The translations under genes and the position numbers were made by a program. DNA of 64,000 bases from Kalaharituber pfeilii (lineage: Eukaryota > Ascomycota > Pezizomycetes > Pezizales > Pezizaceae): the NCBI GenBank assembly GCA_015179045.1, contig WHUZ01000113.1:62001-126000 (forward strand). The letters are read 5' to 3'. Below the pieces are notes generated by a model. That model worked only from the letters and a program-made list of their open reading frames with translations, did not search any database and was not told the origin of the DNA. Below, one piece after another: positions 53,005 to 63,860 of the stretch (position 1 is its first letter; every line of letters starts with the position of its first letter).

Positions 53005-56000
53005 AATTCGCTTGATGTTTGTTTCCCGGGGATGAAAAATGCAACTGCTTCCAGATTTATTTTTTGCTGGTGATTTATGCGTTCATGCGCGAATGTTAAT
53101 CGATATACTCGTGACGTAACGCAAGCCGAATGCTAGATGCCCAGCGTCGGAGGTTACGACGGCAACAGCGGTTGGTGGAGCGGCTAACGTACCCAGCAAA
53201 TAAAAACAATCGTCAACGGGGATCACCGGGGTGGCAGCATTAGTTTGTAGCGGCAGCCTCGATACTTGTTTACTTCTGCAACGTGCAAGAAAACTCCGTC
53301 TAATCCCCGGATTTCGGCGTTGCCAGCAAGTAGTACTAATATCCAAGTAGCTCTATCCACACAAAGTGCTCGGAACCTCCGAAGCAAAATATGGAGACCC
53401 CGATGGGATAGTGTTCCGCAACGCCAAAGATTTTCGAAAAGGTTTAGTTTGCCTTGACAGTACCCCGTTTTGCTGTACGCTTTTGTTGCCTTGCAACTAG
53501 ATAGCGATGTATCGGTCCCAGGTTTTCCGCTCGTATCTTAAAACCGCCGTTTGCGGGGTGGAAACGTTCCGGATACCGATGGGGAATGTTGTGTGACAGT
53601 GCGGACTCGAGGTCAACGCAACGCAACGCAACGCAACGCACCGCAACGCTCGGTGAAGTTGAAGGGTTGATAAATGCAACAGTTTCGTGGCGTCTGAAAC
53701 CTTTAAGTTTTGTAAGGGATAAAAGGGAAGAAGACCTCGCGGGTCGCGCGGGTGGGGTTGAAGGTGATTTAATCTGGAGAATAATAATCTGACGGCGTTC
53801 TGCAGGTCTTGCAATGCCGTGCCGTCACAAGCTTGAATTCCTGCTCAAGAGCCCTGTGCTACTATGTTAGTCCATCCAGTCCTAGCTGAGAAATCGTGCC
53901 ATGCTGCGGCTGTGCAGATTGGATGGTATATTCAGCTTGATGCCTCAGACATCTAGCCCACAAAAAAAAACCAATCGGCTGATCCCGCCGTATACACAAA
54001 GGAGCATGAGCACTACGCGTAAACGTAGAATGTGTTCAAAGCCCACGCGCAAGGCGCAGAAAATCATTTCATGCACCCAATAATCTTAGAGGAAAGAGGC
54101 AGAGCTCTTGAGTGTGCATACCGGTCCTGTTGGCACGGTAGAGGCACATACAGGTATTAAAGAAGATAACAAGGGTAGTTCATGGCACCGCAAGAGAGAG
54201 TGAATCATACAAAAGACTAAATGGCAACCAGCAGTGCACGGCAGGCTGACTGAGAACGATCAATTGAAGTTCCGGGGTAAGGCGGAAGGCTTCGGAAAGG
54301 TGGAGATGGGCGCGGGATTTGAGATTAGAGGCGGGGCTTACCGAATTATTGGAAGACTTCTCCGGAAGAAATATCTATTCGTTCCAAAAATGTGTGGCGG
54401 AGCACGCGAGAATTTTGGGAGGCTGCCAATAGGTTCGCAAAAGGGTTCAGTTGGGAATGGGACCTGCGATATGGGAATCATCCGGAGTGGATGGAGCAAG
54501 TGATAAATAGCTGACTGTGGACTTCAAGCTCGAGAGTATTTACATTTCCTGACTCATTCAAGAATATTTTGATCGTCGCTCCGATCAGTAACCTGAAAAC
54601 TAGAGGAAGGGTTACAGATTTGATTCCACAGAGAGTACTAGATAATTGTATATCGCAAGAGCTCCTTGATTGTAAATTTATCAAAGCTCAGGATAGATTT
54701 GATTCGGAATGGATATGATGTGAGATACAATCGTAGCAGCTAGTGCACCCATTCAAGAAGGAGGGGGGTATATTTTCAATTGTTTTCTACTATCTGACCA
54801 CCATTATCAGATTGGACGGAGCATTTTGCGTTTGAGACGGCCCAGAAGGTCATGGTCAATAATGCAGAGCTTGGCGATCAGATGTTTGGAGTTGCAGGTT
54901 TAGTTAGGCGGGGATGGTGGAGTTGTGGATGTGCCTGATCTATGTACTCTACGCCGTTGTGTTGTGGCCTTTCAAGCAGTGAGCAATCTATGTACAATAA
55001 ATGATCAACACTTTCAACTGGTTTATATTAATAACAACAGTTGTACAAACTAATTGCCAGCGACTGCATATGGCCAACGGAGACAAAGCACGATGGAACA
55101 CAAAGTGGAGGTGATTGAGATGGATCAAAGCTTTCATAGATAGTGAAAGCGTTATTATTAGTAACAGACATTGTGGTGGGGGGCCAGTCCGTCAGGTGGC
55201 TCACTTTGTCACAAAGAGCCCTCGTCGGAGACATGTGGGGGCGAATTAACGTGGTGATGAATTAGCTTTAAAGGATTAAGAGGAGAAATCTATGGGGGAA
55301 ATTTACGCTTGGGCGGGAATTAATACACGAGCGATAGATTTCACCGATCGGGTGCGTTGCTTTGTTTTTAGCTGTAGAGTACGTCAGTAGGAATAAGCAA
55401 TATGCAGTGAAATGTTATCGCCAATGAAGTATCATAGTTGTTGTGCCACCGAATCATTTCGGTATTTTCCGCTACCGGCACCTTGTTATTTTTGTAAAAT
55501 ATATGTAGATAGACTCATACCGATACCTGCGCCCCTAATACCTATTGCTTTTATGTTCTGTTGGAGAACGAAATCAAATACTAGTGTTACTGAGGGTCTG
55601 GTAACTCAGAACTTCCCATCTTTGCAGCGCACTACTGGATGAGGTGAGAGGGGGGTTGACTGTAGAGATGGTCAGGAGTTCGACTTGTAACGGCAGTCTT
55701 TCTTGGTCGATATGACCACAAGAGAATGAAGGAGAACTTGCAACACTCATGAATCATTCCTTTTTTTTGCGCACAATTAGTCCCTCATTGTGATGTGTTT
55801 TTCAGCTTACATCTATATAATTGTAATTGTGTAAGCATAATCAACAATAGCATTGTGCAGTGTAGCATAAGCGCCCGCATATGAAACCTGAGATGATGAA
55901 ACGTTAAAGCACGAGTGGTAGAAGCGCCACAGGATACTTTGCACAGTTACTTGTGGCGGTGGTGGCGCCAGTTTGATGTTCTGTAAATCAGTTGTGAAAG

Positions 56001-56735
56001 CATGTAGTTTAGGTTCCAGGCTTGGCGTTACGCCACTGAATGCTGATTCAGCGCCAAGAGCTCTTGACATTACCCTGAACACCCTTAGTTGCCCTCAAGC
56101 TTATGGGGACATCACCAGTTTCGTAGCCAGAGATACAGATTCTAGTATTTAATACTTTAGCCTGATCTTGAAAGTACAATAATTTCAACTACGCTCCATC
56201 CCCAATTTCTACATTGGCAGGTTGGTTGAAAGCCATTCTTGCGATTCTTATTCCACAACGTGTTGATTTTTGTTGACACCACAATTGAAATATGCCTTAC
56301 CTTGCCCGGTGTGACTAACATATGCATCTGTACAGTGATCTCTCTGCAGCACGAGAGACTTCGTACGGATTTTGGGAGGGAATGTATCGGCGGTCGAGCT
56401 TTGCTAATGACCGCAGTTATGAGACTTGAATTACAGTACAGCATAGTGTTGCAATACAGTAATGTTATTATTGGGACTTGTCGACGCGCCGTAAACCATT
56501 TTGAGGTTGAGCTGATCGACCTAAAGCTAGGCAAGGAGGATCTCCCAGCGAAAGCGGGAGAAGACAATTGGGGAGGCTAATGGTGACTCATTGGACATCT
56601 TCAAAAGATGGCAGCAGCAGGGACGAAGGGGAAGCAGGCGGCGAGTAGTGCTGGAAGCAGTGGTGGCAGGTGAAGCGCAAGATGCCGATGGGTGGGCACC
56701 AAGGCAATCGTCGGGATGGCGAGGTAGCTGGCATG
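53005..56735. other. No supported gene
   Basis: Promoter side of the large gene, then sequence without clear features. A pentanucleotide array (CAACG)n at about 53613-53648 is the only repeat seen. ORFs up to 136 codons (for example minus 56157-56567) have no family likeness. A small A run near 53963 has no tail. Confidence 0.45.
53613..53648. repeat. Pentanucleotide repeat (CAACG)n
   Basis: Six tandem CAACG-type units with one CACCG variant, in a GC-rich 36-bp stretch without a gene. Confidence 0.7.
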
Positions 56736-56815
56736 AAGGGCACCCTCTTTTTTCTTTTGGTTCACATAACCCTGCATACAAGCCACAGCCCTATGGAAGG
56801 GAGAAGGGCGCCCTC
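56736..56815 (-). mobile_element. Type B LINE tail with 12-bp TSD
   Basis: AAGGGCACCCTC (56736-56747) and AAGGGCGCCCTC (56804-56815) flank TTTTTTCTTTTGG, TTCACATAACCCTGCATACA and AGCCACAGCCCTATGGAAGG. The minus strand gives a type B tail with a decayed stem and a short tail. Confidence 0.8.
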
Positions 56816-57099
56816 GGGGCTGTCTGTTGGAAACCATGACTAGCTAAGGCATATTGGCCGCGCCCTGGCAGTCCTCTATTTTCTATATATGTATGGTTTT
56901 AGAAGCCTCGTCATGCATGAAAAAATCATCAAGGAAATCAGTCGTGTCGTATCCTGCGTTATCCCTCTATTTTTCTACACTGTCAGTGCAGGGTACAAGG
57001 GTGAGACGCGACGGACAGGCGGTTCGTGCCAAAAGTTAGTCCGCATGAGCAAGGAGGAGAGAAAGCAAGCTGGGTTCTGCAAGGGGGAATTTCGTGAAG

Positions 57100-57374
57100 T
57101 GTCGCAGGGGGATCTCGCACTAGCTGCAGACTAGCAAAGGTGGAGATATGTGGAGAAGATGGATTTGTGGGGAGGATCCACGCTGCAGACGCGGAGAGGT
57201 GTGGAGAGCGCAGCACGTGATGTTCGAGTGTAGGTTTCTGGAGAGACTCAAAAGGAAAAAGGACGAGGATGGGGGTCCTAGTCACGGGAGGACCTAGAAG
57301 AGAAAAGATGGAAGCAGGAGAGAGTAGAGAGCAACCCAGTGGAAGAATGGTTTGGCAGCCTCGATTTGGGATAA
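57100..57374 (+). mobile_element. LINE C-terminal relic with decayed zinc knuckle
   Basis: Translated on the plus strand it reads a degraded knuckle (CRRGE...QHVMFECRFLERLKRKK) and then GGPRREKMEAGESREQPSG with WQPRFG. The first Cys pair is broken. The GGPRREKMEAG part aligns with the 24.6-24.8 kb relic. No A-tail of its own remains, since a type B tail is inserted just after it. The sequence upstream (56600-56700) is unassigned. Confidence 0.5.
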
Positions 57375-57454
57375 CCGCAGGGCTTTTTTTTTTTTTTTTT
57401 ATCTCACGTAACCCCGCTTGCAGCTATTCGCCATGGTAGGGCAGCCGCAGGGCT
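57375..57454 (-). mobile_element. Type B LINE tail with 10-bp TSD
   Basis: CCGCAGGGCT at 57375-57384 and 57445-57454 flanks T(17), ATCTCACGTAACCCCGCTTG and CAGCTATTCGCCATGGTAGG. Clean type B, minus orientation. Confidence 0.88.
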
Positions 57455-57588
57455 GGACAGCACGTCTAGTGCCAAAATTGTGCACGCGGCAGGTAGATAC
57501 TTAACCTGGCCTGGGTATATAGGCCCCTGAGGTAGGCTGATATTGTAGCCTGTTTGCGGGTCTTGTAACCCCCCAAAAAAAATAATTT

Positions 57589-57673
57589 GTTTGGGATTGG
57601 TTTTTTTTTTTTTTTTTATATCACATGACCCCGCTTGTAGCTGTTCGCCATGGCAGGGCAGTTTGGGATTGGT
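57589..57673 (-). mobile_element. Type B LINE tail with 13-bp TSD
   Basis: GTTTGGGATTGGT at 57589-57601 and 57661-57673 flanks T(17), ATATCACATGACCCCGCTTG and TAGCTGTTCGCCATGGCAGG. The hairpin is complete, and the insert is 59 nt including the tail. Confidence 0.9.
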
Positions 57674-58317
57674 GCTGAGCGTGGAAGTTTACAAATATTC
57701 CGACGTTGGCACTGCACATTGTCTCCATGGTATAAGTACTAGTATTCTCTGTATTTCACCACACTTCGGACAAGCAGTAGTTATGATGTTCGTTTTTGTA
57801 TATCAAGTACTGTATGCTAATTATTACGGAAACGTTCCCATGCAAATCAACGTATAAAATACCCGCTATAAAGAATCTAAAAGCACACCCGTCTGAACCC
57901 GAATTCACCTCCAACGTACACGTAAACATGCCCTCGCGGGGGTAAAGCACTCCACCCCAAATCTCAAAGAAAATTCCCTAGCCTGGAGACTACCATATCA
58001 CGCATCATCCCAATATAATCACCACAATATGAAGGTATTCACGCATTAGAAGAGGAAAGAGGGAAAAAAGCACATGCCCAAAAGTTGTTGGAAATCGTGA
58101 CACTAATTAACGTCTCTTCAAGTTTCACTTAGTCGAAGTCAAAGAAAGAGGAGAGTGACATGAAGGGAAAACAAAACAAAAGAAGTTAATAAAATAAAAT
58201 AAAATACAATAAAATTTATTGCAACTCTGACAGAGGGGTCAGACAATGAAAGTAATTGAGAGAGGGGGCACTGATGTAATCGCCGAAAAGCGTGCTTTCC
58301 TTCCCAAAAGTGAGAAA
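57674..58317. other. 3' flank of the membrane-protein gene
   Basis: AT-rich, with AAATAAAATAAAATAC near 58190. No gene or element was recognised. Confidence 0.4.
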
Positions 58318-60585
58318 TCAACCATCGCTTGTTGAATCTTTAGAGGAATCCCCTGGCGCATTAGGTCTCTTGTCGCCGTCCATTGGCAAGGGTGTTGACT
58401 CCAAATGCACTCCATTATTCTTATCGCTATCAGGGGGCGATGGCTCTTTTCCCGTCTTAGGGATATCTAAGCTTTGTACGCTAGGATTTTTCAACTTGGA
58501 CCAACGAAAATGCGTACGCCCCTCCATGCTTTGGTCAGACTTCCAGGCTCGATCGTATTCACGGTGCCTATTGGACAAAGTCAATCGATATCGATAGTCA
58601 TCTCCGTATTTCCCTCTTAATATAGTAGGCTGAGGTGGGGGAGGTGGAGAGAACGTCCATTTGTCAGCTGGATTGACTTTTGATGTGATAGGCACTTCCC
58701 GGACAAGAGGTACTGCCCCTGTTTGCCCTTTCCAGAACGTGTGTAGATGAAAATCCTTTGGACCAATGGGCGGTTCTGGGCTGGTCTGCGCTGAGGACTT
58801 CTCATCCGTGTTCTTGACCAGCACTGGAGCATGTGGGCTACTTGCCAGCTGCTGATCGACGATTCTGTAGAGTTGAGTGGCTTGGATGACAGTGACAAGC
58901 ATGACGAATCTCTCATACCAACCTGGTTTCTCATTGTTATAATGATCTGGTAACCGCCTCCCCACGCGAAGCACGAAAAGGATTAGAATGCAGACCAACA
59001 AAATCAGGGGGATGCCCACAAAATAACCAAAGCGGAATGTCGAGACAGTACTAACGGTGAGCACAAAGTCCCCCGTTCCTGGCAGCTTTCGGTCTCTCTC
59101 TCCTAGAGCGTTGTACTTTGTATTGAGGTTGGAATCCACACCGGCTAATGCAGCATCTCGAAAGATATCTCTTGTTGCCACAAAGGCTGCAAGCACAAGC
59201 CTCTTCATTTCTTCTTCTGCTGATGCATTTTCTGCGTCTAGAACGTGCACGTTTGGAAGCATCTCTGCGGCGGATTTCAGGATTAAGCTACTCAAAACGT
59301 TGCCCAGGTTTGCTATCATCGGTGAGGTCATTTCTGATTTAAGAATACTCCTAAGTCCTTCTGGTAAGGGCGCTATGTTGTGCTTTAAGAGTGTGTGCAA
59401 ATTTCCCTTCCACCCTTTGTATGACCAACGGTCATCCTGCCTACAGGACAGTGGTGGCCTCTTTGCTTTGGTTCGGAAAGTAATCCCTTGAGGGACCCCA
59501 ACAGCTGCGCTTTCGTTGTTGGGCATCGGTATAGTTTCTGTAATATACCATGGATCACTACTCCTGGTCGAACTCAATTTATTCCCAGTAGCAGGAACAA
59601 TCGCAAAATAGCTGGTGGTGCTGTTCCTTTCGGAGGGTTGGACAAGGTAGATTGGGGTCCGAAAAACAGCATAAGGTGGCTCATCTCGGCGCAGCCGAAC
59701 TCCAACAAGGGGTTGTTGATCGCGCAATGCCTCTTTTTCGTCATTAGTCCGCCTATCAACAGGCCACAAGTTCCAGACATCCCATTCTGATACGGTAGCA
59801 TTATACCAGTCGTCCTTGAATTCGCAATGGCCCCTGACTTCAACAGCCAAATGTGAAAGATGTTGCAGCCCCATATCGACTCCAGTAACGTTGTATTCAT
59901 ACTCCAGACTGTATCTCACTTCGTGGCCCCCTGGGGTCGAAGAAGATTGCCTGTGCAGCCTCACTCGATCCCTTCGGGTCACTTGGGAGGCTTCTATGCT
60001 TCCCACTGCTCGGATTGCACCCTGACTGGCATACTTTTGCTTCAGGAGATCCAGGCTAATACTAGTACCTTGCAGGTTCCAGGCAGGATAGTATACTGCC
60101 CGTTCGTTCACAGGTGCGACATTTCCAATAATGAGAAGTTTCGGGAACAAGAGTGATAGGGTGATGTTTCCGCAGAATATACCCAAGGCCAGGAGGAGAA
60201 TAGCAATGCCGTAAAATACAGCAACCCACGTATATTCTTTCCTCGCCTTCTCTTTCTGGCGCCATAATCCCCATAAAACGCGGTAAACATACTCTATCAT
60301 TACAACGGACGCGTGGAAAGGGTCATTGGCATTCCAGGCGGCGACGAGCGCAATATATTGTATCCGATTCAATTCCCGTTGCGAAAGAATCAACAAGAGG
60401 AGGCTGATGAGAACATTCCACGCGGTTAAGAATATGCCAGTGATGAAGAGAGTGTACAGAGCTGTGAAGAGCTGAGAATCAGCCTGTGATAGTGCCAATG
60501 CGGTTTTGCCGCCAGCACTGTCTGGCATGTGGAATTTCTTCCAAAGGAGGTACGTCTCGATCATTGGGTCTGTGAAGACATCCAT
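58318..60585 (-). CDS. Predicted multi-pass membrane protein, 755 residues, function unknown
   Basis: A single exon from an ATG at 60585 to a stop at 58318. Hydrophobic segments lie at about residues 40-68 (LFTALYTLFITGIFLTAWNV, then ISLLLLILS) and 120-150 (WVAVFYGIAILLLALGIFCG, NITLSLLF). One more lies near 545-570 (FGYFVGIPLILLVCILILFV). Between them is a 370-residue loop with several N-x-S/T sites (NVT, NAT, NST) and Cys residues, probably outside the cytosol. The C-terminal 180 residues are basic and Pro-rich (SPEPPIGPKDFHLHTFWKG, SPPPPPQPTIL), probably cytosolic and disordered. The plan (N-terminal span cluster, large extracellular loop, one C-terminal span, cytosolic tail) is common in fungus-specific proteins of unknown function. 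It resembles the gene at 9987-12520 in plan, though no clear block match was found by eye. No stops or frameshifts are seen. Confidence 0.8.
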   Translation of the reverse strand: MDVFTDPMIETYLLWKKFHMPDSAGGKTALALSQADSQLFTALYTLFITGIFLTAWNVLISLLLLILSQRELNRIQYIALVAAWNANDPFHASVVMIEYVYRVLWGLWRQKEKARKEYTWVAVFYGIAILLLALGIFCGNITLSLLFPKLLIIGNVAPVNERAVYYPAWNLQGTSISLDLLKQKYASQGAIRAVGSIEASQVTRRDRVRLHRQSSSTPGGHEVRYSLEYEYNVTGVDMGLQHLSHLAVEVRGHCEFKDDWYNATVSEWDVWNLWPVDRRTNDEKEALRDQQPLVGVRLRRDEPPYAVFRTPIYLVQPSERNSTTSYFAIVPATGNKLSSTRSSDPWYITETIPMPNNESAAVGVPQGITFRTKAKRPPLSCRQDDRWSYKGWKGNLHTLLKHNIAPLPEGLRSILKSEMTSPMIANLGNVLSSLILKSAAEMLPNVHVLDAENASAEEEMKRLVLAAFVATRDIFRDAALAGVDSNLNTKYNALGERDRKLPGTGDFVLTVSTVSTFRFGYFVGIPLILLVCILILFVLRVGRRLPDHYNNEKPGWYERFVMLVTVIQATQLYRIVDQQLASSPHAPVLVKNTDEKSSAQTSPEPPIGPKDFHLHTFWKGQTGAVPLVREVPITSKVNPADKWTFSPPPPPQPTILRGKYGDDYRYRLTLSNRHREYDRAWKSDQSMEGRTHFRWSKLKNPSVQSLDIPKTGKEPSPPDSDKNNGVHLESTPLPMDGDKRPNAPGDSSKDSTSDG

Positions 60586-60811
60586 GTTGTACTACGAGGC
60601 TGTCAACTCGAAATAAAGCAAGTCTGCGAATGTGAATTATTAGCATAGTTTTCGAGTCGAGGGCTCCCTTCAAACATTGGAAAGATATTTGCTCAATATT
60701 GAAGGAGGAAATACCTCGAGTACAAGCAGGCAAGACAACAGCCTAGCGGTCTGCACTGTGACTTGCTTGCTGTCCTAACAGTTCACCACCAACCTGCTTA
60801 GAGAGGTATTC

Positions 60812-61122
60812 GAGGTTGTGCTATTCCGGGTCGGGAAATGCAACGAGAAATTTTCGTTCCGGGCTGCGAAGGTGTGGAGGAAGGAGAGGAGAGAGGAGAG
60901 AGGAAGGAGAGGGAAGAGGTGGAGAGATATAGGGGAGCCTCCCCGATGCAGAAACTAGAAGAACCGTCCGGAAGTTTCTGGAATCAGGTTTCTAGAAGGG
61001 GAGAGGGGGGGGGTGGAACGGGGATGTGTATATAGAACTTTCTTTGTTAAGCCTGTCTCCGGGCTTTGAGGGGTTGCCCAGGGACCCTGTCTTGGCTTAG
61101 CTCTGCAAGCGGGGTTACGTGA

Positions 61123-61166
<44 letters not shown>

Positions 61167-61176
61167 GTTGTGCTAT
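60812..61176 (+). mobile_element. Type B LINE 3' fragment of about 340 nt with 13-bp TSD
   Basis: GAGGTTGTGCTAT at 60812-60824 and 61164-61176 flanks a purine-rich 3' fragment, the type B tail CCCTGTCTTGGCTTAGCTC, GCAAGCGGGGTTACGTGATT, then T(15)A(27). A 65-codon Glu/Arg-rich ORF (60838-61035) lies in it and may be the end of a LINE protein. This is the longest type B copy besides the ORF1 unit. Confidence 0.85.
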
Positions 61177-61461
61177 CGGTCCGAAGCCACGAGGAAAGCA
61201 GGTAATCAATGTGACCTCAACAGGAAACTGGCCACGGTTATTTATCGTGCCTCAATTCACATGTCTCACACGAGATGTTGCCTCAATTCACATGTCCCAC
61301 ATGAGATGCGAATGTTCTATGAGATTAGATCAGCATGCCTAGACCAATCAACATTTGCTCGATGTGAACAGAAATGCTGTAGATTTTTTTTTACGAAACT
61401 CATTACCCTTCATCTTGTAATACCAAATGAAGTGCAGTTCCGCCTCGCCCCGCTCTGACAA

Positions 61462-61548
61462 GGCTATACAAACTCCCTACCATACGCTTGTAGCTTATAT
61501 GCGGGGTTATGTGAACCAAAAAAAAAAAAAAAAAAAAAAAGGCTATAC
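61462..61548 (+). mobile_element. Type B LINE tail with 8-bp TSD
   Basis: GGCTATAC at 61462-61469 and 61541-61548 flanks AAACTCCCTACCATACGCTT, GTAGCTTATATGC, GGGGTTATGTGAACC and A(22). The target is not A/T-rich at the 3' side. Confidence 0.8.
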
Positions 61549-61664
61549 GAGCAGTGAAACAGGGAGAAAAGAAAAAAGAAAAGGAAAGAGTGCGGTTCCA
61601 TCTGTTGAAGGCTTGAAACGTGATAACGATGCGTAAGTATTTGAAAGATTAAATGGGGAGAATG

Positions 61665-62273
61665 CAGTGTAACCTTGCAATAACGAAACAATAATCTGCC
61701 AAGATTAGTCATGTGCGTGGCGGCCGAATTTATGGCAACAAATCCCAACTCCGTGATTTTCCTCCTTACGGAAATAACTGGAGTAGGAAAAACAAGAGTA
61801 CAAAATTGAGTACTGAGGTATTGATCAAGGACTATGCAGATGCAAAATCAATCATGTTATTGAAGCAAAATTGCCTACAAAGCCGAACCCTAAGTTAGAA
61901 AAAACAGCAACTATGCAAAAAGGAGACTGGAGCTGCAAAATCAAAAAGGAACTCTAGAGACAGTTCGAAAGCATTTCACAAATGAATCTGGTACATTCCA
62001 AGGGCACCTTTTTGGTGGAATTGGGCTAAAGCTAACTGGGAGTTTCTGGTTATGCAATTGGGTGGTCCTTATTAGTCATGAATGCCACTAGCCATTTTTT
62101 GTTATAGCAAGAATAATTTAATTTGTATGTAACTTTTGCTCAATCCAATTTTTGTTTCATTATTTTCGTTATAGCAAGACGTTTTTGGGTGCGAGCGGAA
62201 TGATGGCTCTGTGGAATTCTCAGTATAGCAAGGTTTTCGCTATAACGAGTTTCATTATAGCAAGGCTACACTG
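61665..62273. mobile_element. Pogo/Fot-like non-autonomous element
   Basis: Inverted ends CAGTGTAACCTTGCAATAAC (61665) and, on the minus strand, CAGTGTAGCCTTGCTATAAT (from 62273). Extra copies of TTATAGCAAG occur at about 62103, 62170 and 62224. Only small ORFs occur inside. No TA duplication is visible. Confidence 0.7.
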
Positions 62274-62538
62274 TACCAACAGAACAGCCTCAATCATTGC
62301 TCATGAATGAGGTTGCAGATGCCATCCGCTGGAAATGAGCAACCATCGATCATAAGATAAATGCCCAATCAGACCACACGTGTCCTGGCCATAATTGGAT
62401 AAAATATAAATCACAAGGCTTGTGATAACATACCCCTCGGGAATCGTTGAGCATGCATCACAACGCAGAGTGGCTAACCTAGAGCTCCTTATGGGATATT
62501 GCTGATTGCGGAAAGTAAGGAAAGAACTACTCAGTATT

Positions 62539-62617
62539 AGGCAACTTCCTTTTTTTAAAAAAAGAAACAAAATCAGTACCCGCTTGTAGCCTAATGGCAC
62601 GGCGAGCAGGCAGCTTC
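62539..62617 (-). mobile_element. Diverged type A LINE tail, T-run/A-run end, 10-bp TSD
   Basis: AGGCAACTTC (62539-62548) and AGGCAGCTTC (62608-62617) flank CTTTTTTTAAAAAAAG, AAACAAAATCAGTACCCGC and TTGTAGCCTAATGGCACGGC. On the minus strand it reads GCTCGCCGTGCCATTAGGC and GGGTACTGAT. The T(7)A(7) run is at the tail end. Confidence 0.65.
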
Positions 62618-62801
62618 GTTCAAGTTGCACAAGCCAATGTCTCGCTTTTTGTGCTTGCAATTTTGTTCACAGGTGCAGGCACCTGAACCACGAGTTCAGG
62701 AACGATATGTGTATGAACATCACTCTGCCTCATACAGTCCTGAACGTAGTTGACAACTGACGAAATTCGCAAATTCGGGAGTGAGTGGGTTCTCTTATTC
62801 G

Positions 62802-62812
62802 TCTAGTGGACG

Positions 62813-62843
<31 letters not shown>

Positions 62844-62894
62844 GCGTAACCCCGCTTGCAGCTATTCGCCATGGCAGGGCAATCTAGTGGACGT
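62802..62894 (-). mobile_element. Type B LINE tail with 12-bp TSD
   Basis: TCTAGTGGACGT at 62802-62813 and 62883-62894 flanks a T tract of about 26, AAACGCGTAACCCCGCTTG and CAGCTATTCGCCATGGCAGG. Hairpin complete. Confidence 0.9.
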
Positions 62895-63803
62895 AACAGG
62901 CATCTAAACTTTAGCTTAGTTCAGAGCTGGCATCAGTTTCAACACTAAGAATGTGAAACAATTTATATGCAAGGGCCTAATACTGGAACTAGGTTGGCGT
63001 TTGTTTAGGCCTACACCTGTTCATTACTGTACACCTCCAGAACTCTTTTATTCCTCAACTTGAGAGCTATTCAAAAGCTAAGACCAGAAAGTGCTGTGAT
63101 ACCCATATTCGCATAGGAATTTGTTGTAAATGGCAATAAATACTCTCCTAGTTCCTGTACTATTGTAAATAATACCGTTAGGGTGAGGATATCATCAGAG
63201 TAGCGTTCGGGCATGTAGCGGTGCATTACTACCATGCAGTGATGAGATGTGGATGCAACGATACCGATACATACGTTTCTATACTGGCTTTTCTTGCTCG
63301 GTTTTGATTTGTACGGCAGGGCACCCCCAGTATAGTTTCGCCCGAAGCAACGCTCATTTTGTTCGGTCCCGTTTGGGTTGGCCAAAGTAATAGTGACAAG
63401 GCCTACTATTATTTGGAAACTATGCCAGCAATTCAAGAACGAGGTGGCCAACCAAACACGCATATGATGGGTTATTCTCGCCCAGGACATGAATCCATAT
63501 CGTAATGCCATGCGGGCCAGGTAAGGCCCCACACAGGGAGACAACTATATGAGTATCAATCAGAGTTACATTCTATAAAATTCCACCAAATGACCGCTTG
63601 CTGAAACAATTTCCACTTAGGAATACGACTCCCCAGTTGCAAGTAAGGTATTGTCCATTTGCGAATTGTTCCCACGCTGCATTATATTAGCCAATTGTGA
63701 TTGTTGAGATGCACAATTCCGCTGTTTTTTGTGAGTCTTCCCCGGTTTCAACACACGACCTCGTATTGCAGGGTTCAATGACATTATCTACGTACAACTA
63801 CAT
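62895..63803. other. No supported gene
   Basis: A 157-codon minus ORF (63071-63544) has hydrophobic stretches (FQIIVGLVTITLAN) but no family likeness, and I do not support it. Confidence 0.4.
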
Positions 63804-63827
63804 GCCGCACAAGGCAAGCGATTAATG

Positions 63828-63860
<33 letters not shown>

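Noticed and set aside
56157..56580. ORFs of 113 and 136 codons on opposite strands
   Set aside because: They overlap each other, have no conserved pattern and no splice context, and Cys/Ser-rich composition fits random AT-balanced sequence.
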